DNA from: an uncultured Bacillota bacterium
GTDB lineage: Bacteria; Bacillota; Clostridia; Peptostreptococcales; Anaerovoracaceae
Direction of reading: 5' to 3'
DNA: 64,000 nt
Assembly: GCA_927441425.1 (NCBI GenBank)
Contig: CAKMKG010000010.1
Location: 124,001-188,000, forward strand
The notes beneath the pieces were generated by a model that was given only the letters and a program-made list of their open reading frames with translations, made no database searches and was not told the DNA's origin. Shown in pieces: positions 61,877-64,000 of the stretch. The number at the start of each line of letters is the position of its first letter. Positions within the stretch are counted from its first letter, which is position 1. The position numbers and the translations under genes are program-made.

Positions 61877-61931
61877 GCGCGCCTGACTGGCAGTCAGGAG
61901 GTCAGGAGTTCGATCCTCCTTAGGTCCACCA
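61877..61931 (+). repeat. Exact 55-bp copy of the 3' part of tRNA-Ala (att-like)
   Basis: Identical to 46082-46136, covering the D-stem 3' strand, anticodon arm, T arm, acceptor 3' strand and CCA. The 5' half is diverged: GGGCT at 61851 is followed by unrelated bases and the D-stem partner is missing, so it cannot fold as a functional tRNA. It bounds a 15.8-kb interval containing the iol genes, as an attachment-site duplicate would. Confidence 0.88.
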
Positions 61932-61971
61932 CAAAACAAAAACTCTCCATCCTGGAGAGTTTTTGTTTTGT
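61931..61971 (+). terminator. Terminator after the tRNA-Ala copy
   Basis: ACAAAACAAAAACTCTCCA (61931-61949) pairs perfectly over 19 bp with its complement at 61953-61971; loop TCC. It differs in sequence from the terminator at 46138 but shares the CTCTC/GAGAG core. Confidence 0.85.
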
Positions 61972-61983
61972 TCTGAATCAAGA

Positions 61984-62125
61984 AGGAGGATCGAACTCCT
62001 GGAAACGAAAGTGAGATCCTCATTGCCCATTTTACGCGACTTTAGTCGCAGTGTAAAATGGGACAGCGTAGTGCGCGAAGTGCACGGAGGAGCAGACGCA
62101 GTCTGCGTTAGGTCCACTAAAATAA
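61984..62125. repeat. tRNA-tail mosaic repeat, copy 2
   Basis: AAGGAGGATCGAACTCCTG (61983-62001) is an inverted copy of the adjacent T-arm (61903-61921). The 23-bp motif at 62011-62033 matches 46360-46382. CCCATTTTAC (about 62026) and GTAAAATGGG (about 62053) form an inverted repeat. GGAGCAGACGC and a partial tRNA end (TTAGGTCCACTA) follow near 62088-62117. No gene is present. Confidence 0.75.
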
Positions 62126-62184
62126 TATCTCGAGTAACACTCGAAAGAGGTGACTCAAAGTAACTAGCCCAGATTGTACAGGCA

Positions 62185-62193
62185 TGATATAAT
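62185..62193 (+). promoter_or_regulatory. Extended -10 promoter for the hybrid kinase
   Basis: TGATATAAT at 62185-62193 lies 22 bp upstream of the GTG start, with GGGAGG between. No clear -35. Confidence 0.5.
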
Positions 62194-62215
62194 TATTTTA
62201 TTTCGGGAGGTGCCT

Positions 62216-64000
62216 GTGAATAGATCGCTTCACTTTATCAGTGATAAATTTTTAGCCAAGTATTTGGACTTCCGTGTTCGGATGTTTAACGTACTGGCAA
62301 TGGCGGGCATGATGATTAGCATCATAATGTCGGTTCTGGGTATTCTTACAAACGCAGGATTTTGGAATATACTGTTTAGCCTGATCGCTGCGGCGCTTGC
62401 GTTCTTCTTGATATACTATGCCAACAAAAGCGGTAAATATCAGCAGTGCTATATGTTCACCACGATTATCGTCTTTCTGATCTTTTTCCCCGTCTTGTTT
62501 TTTAGCGCCGGAGGCTATCATAGCGGAATGCCTTCGTTTTTTGTGTTTGCCATTTTGTTTACGTTCTTTATGCTGGAAGGCAGGAAAATAATTGTTATGA
62601 CGGTCATAGAAATGGTGGTTTACATAGGAATCTGCCTGATTGCGTATGTGTATCCCCAAAGCGTTCACTTTTTTAAAACAGAACAGGAGCTTCTGGCAGA
62701 CATCATTATCGGATTTTCCTGCGTCAGCCTTGCGCTTGGCGTTACACTGTACATTCATTTCGAAATGTACAACAATCAGAAGCGAGAGCTTGAGGCAGCC
62801 CGAATGGAAGCGCTGGAACTCAGCAAAGCAAAGAGTAGTTTTCTTGCCAATATGAGCCACGAAATCCGAACCCCCATCAATGTCATGCTTGGCATGAACG
62901 AAGTGATTATCCGGGAGAGGGGCTCGGAGCGCATCAGGGACTATAGCCTGAATATCCAAAACGCAGGCAAAACTCTTCTGGCTCTTATCGATAACATTTT
63001 GGACATGTCAAAAATAGAATCAGGGAAGCTGGAGATCGTATCAGAAAACTACCAGACGGCAGATTTAATTGATGATCTTGCAATGATTGGAATGGAACGG
63101 GTTGGTCGGCGCGGTATCGAGTTCAAAGTTCAGGCTGACGAAAACCTGCCCTGCGGACTAACCGGTGATTTCTTACATATCAAACAGGTAGTAATCAACT
63201 TCTTAAGCAATGCGGCAAAGTATACGGAGCGGGGTGGAGTTACACTTTCCTTCACTCAAAAGCCAGGAAAGGCGACGGATGAAATACAACTTTGCATATC
63301 AGTTTCTGATACGGGAATCGGTATCAAAGAGGAAAACATTGCCCTGCTGTTTGATGCGTTCACACGGGGTGATCTCCCTGTTCATAGGGATATTGAAGGC
63401 ACTGGCCTGGGCCTTTCCATAGCGAAGAATTTCACCGATCTGATGCAGGGGCGTATTGATGTAAAAAGCCGTTTGGGCCATGGCAGCGTTTTTTCCGTGG
63501 AGATTCCGCAAAAGGTTCACAATAAAACTCCGCTTCATCAGCGGACCATAAAGGCAAAAGAAGAAACGGCAGGGGAGGGCAGTTTTATTGCTCCCGGCGG
63601 CAATGTCCTTGTGGTGGACGACAGTACGGAAAACCTGCTGGTCGTAAAATCCTTGCTTTCCCGGACGCTGCTGCGGGTGGATACAGTCATAAGCGGAGAG
63701 GAATGTATTAAAGCAGTTACGAAAAATCACTATCATGTAATTCTAATGGATTATATGATGCCCGATATGGACGGTATTGACACCTTGCGTGCTTTGAAGG
63801 AAATTCCTGGTTTTAATACGCCGGTGGTAGCCCTGACCGCTAATGTTGTGGCCGAGGTAAAGCAAACCTTGATGAATGCCGGGTTTATCGAATACTTATC
63901 CAAGCCCATCATGTGGAAGAACTTGGAGGAAACACTCAAGGGGCTTCTTCCCGAATACCTGATAACGATCAATAATCGGCGCGCACAGAATCTGATCCCT
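62216..64000 (+). CDS. Hybrid sensor histidine kinase/response regulator (3' truncated)
   Basis: 595 aa visible from GTG 62216 (after TCGGGAGG); the frame is open to the window end. About six membrane helices (residues 20-200) form the input. A short coiled coil leads to HisKA with FLANMSHEIRTPINVMLGM, then HATPase with VVINFLSNAAKYTERG, DTGIGIKEE and GTGLGLSIAKNFTDLM. A receiver domain follows: VLVVDDSTEN, phosphoacceptor in VILMDYMMPDMDG, and the LSKPI lysine. An HPt or second receiver may lie beyond 64000. It sits just outside the tRNA-Ala copy. The ligand is unknown. Confidence 0.92.
   Translation, partial: MNRSLHFISDKFLAKYLDFRVRMFNVLAMAGMMISIIMSVLGILTNAGFWNILFSLIAAALAFFLIYYANKSGKYQQCYMFTTIIVFLIFFPVLFFSAGGYHSGMPSFFVFAILFTFFMLEGRKIIVMTVIEMVVYIGICLIAYVYPQSVHFFKTEQELLADIIIGFSCVSLALGVTLYIHFEMYNNQKRELEAARMEALELSKAKSSFLANMSHEIRTPINVMLGMNEVIIRERGSERIRDYSLNIQNAGKTLLALIDNILDMSKIESGKLEIVSENYQTADLIDDLAMIGMERVGRRGIEFKVQADENLPCGLTGDFLHIKQVVINFLSNAAKYTERGGVTLSFTQKPGKATDEIQLCISVSDTGIGIKEENIALLFDAFTRGDLPVHRDIEGTGLGLSIAKNFTDLMQGRIDVKSRLGHGSVFSVEIPQKVHNKTPLHQRTIKAKEETAGEGSFIAPGGNVLVVDDSTENLLVVKSLLSRTLLRVDTVISGEECIKAVTKNHYHVILMDYMMPDMDGIDTLRALKEIPGFNTPVVALTANVVAEVKQTLMNAGFIEYLSKPIMWKNLEETLKGLLPEYLITINNRRAQNLIP

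Noticed and set aside
61723-61923. 66-aa plus-strand ORF ending in the tRNA-Ala copy
   Set aside because: Its C-terminal part is translated tRNA sequence, and no ribosome binding site or family motif is seen.
61851-61931. Second functional tRNA-Ala gene
   Set aside because: Only the 3' 55 bases match. The 5' D-stem strand is missing, the acceptor pairs fail at two positions, and the spacing is 5 nt too long.
1-64000. CRISPR array, prophage or restriction-modification system
   Set aside because: I saw no regularly spaced direct repeats, phage structural genes, Cas proteins, methyltransferase-nuclease pairs or transposases anywhere in the window.

Overview
The window is about 64 kb from a low-to-mid GC anaerobic Firmicute, most likely a member of Clostridia/Eubacteriales. 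The signs are strong AGGAGG ribosome binding sites, sigma-A type promoters, many TTG starts, LytR-CpsA-Psr (LCP) and S-layer proteins, a SleB-like hydrolase, a clostridial 3-hydroxybutyryl-CoA dehydrogenase and AraC/YesN-type regulators. I cannot name the species from the sequence. An amino-acid-fermenting family such as Anaerovoracaceae is a guess.

Layout. 1-12.6 kb: cell-envelope and housekeeping genes (truncated CapD/FlaA1-type sugar epimerase/dehydratase, pgi, hbd, two LCP paralogues separated by a lone DUF4143 ATPase, an SLH protein, rho, a DUF1385 protein, prmC). 12.6-25.2 kb: a compact accessory cluster with its own promoter and a long structured leader. It encodes coenzyme-B12-dependent diol/glycerol-dehydratase-type proteins in three sets (alpha-beta-gamma, alpha-beta-gamma, and an alpha-beta fusion), one reactivase pair, an ethanolamine-permease-like transporter, a YbhB-type protein and a DUF2294/MpsC protein. 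It lies between prmC and rpmE-prfA, genes that are close neighbours in many clostridia, so it looks like an insertion. 25.3-30.6 kb: rpmE, prfA, ywlC/sua5, rpiB, upp and tyrS, with a 170-bp imperfect palindrome after prfA. 30.7-45.8 kb: an FMN reductase, a MacB-like ABC system with a large CARDB-type protein, a SleB-like hydrolase, rplM-rpsI, a 7TM sensor kinase with its regulator, a VOC protein, an exported YtcJ-type amidohydrolase, a 52-aa zinc-ribbon protein and a CHASE4 kinase.

46.06-61.93 kb: a complete tRNA-Ala(GGC) and an exact 55-bp copy of its 3' part flank a 15.8-kb inositol catabolism region. This region holds a three-component sensor (YesM-type kinase, lipoprotein sugar-binding sensor, YesN-type regulator), an RbsBAC-type ABC importer, and iolI, iolG, iolD, a transaldolase-family gene, iolB and iolE. 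No IolC kinase or IolJ aldolase is present. The transaldolase could replace both by cleaving unphosphorylated 2-deoxy-5-keto-gluconate. Both tRNA copies are followed by terminators, inverted tRNA T-arm fragments and a shared 23-bp motif. The window ends inside a hybrid histidine kinase.

The most interesting points are the triplicated, active-site-divergent dehydratase cluster with its amino-alcohol-type permease and unassigned leader RNA, and the tRNA-flanked inositol island with a possible kinase-free transaldolase route.
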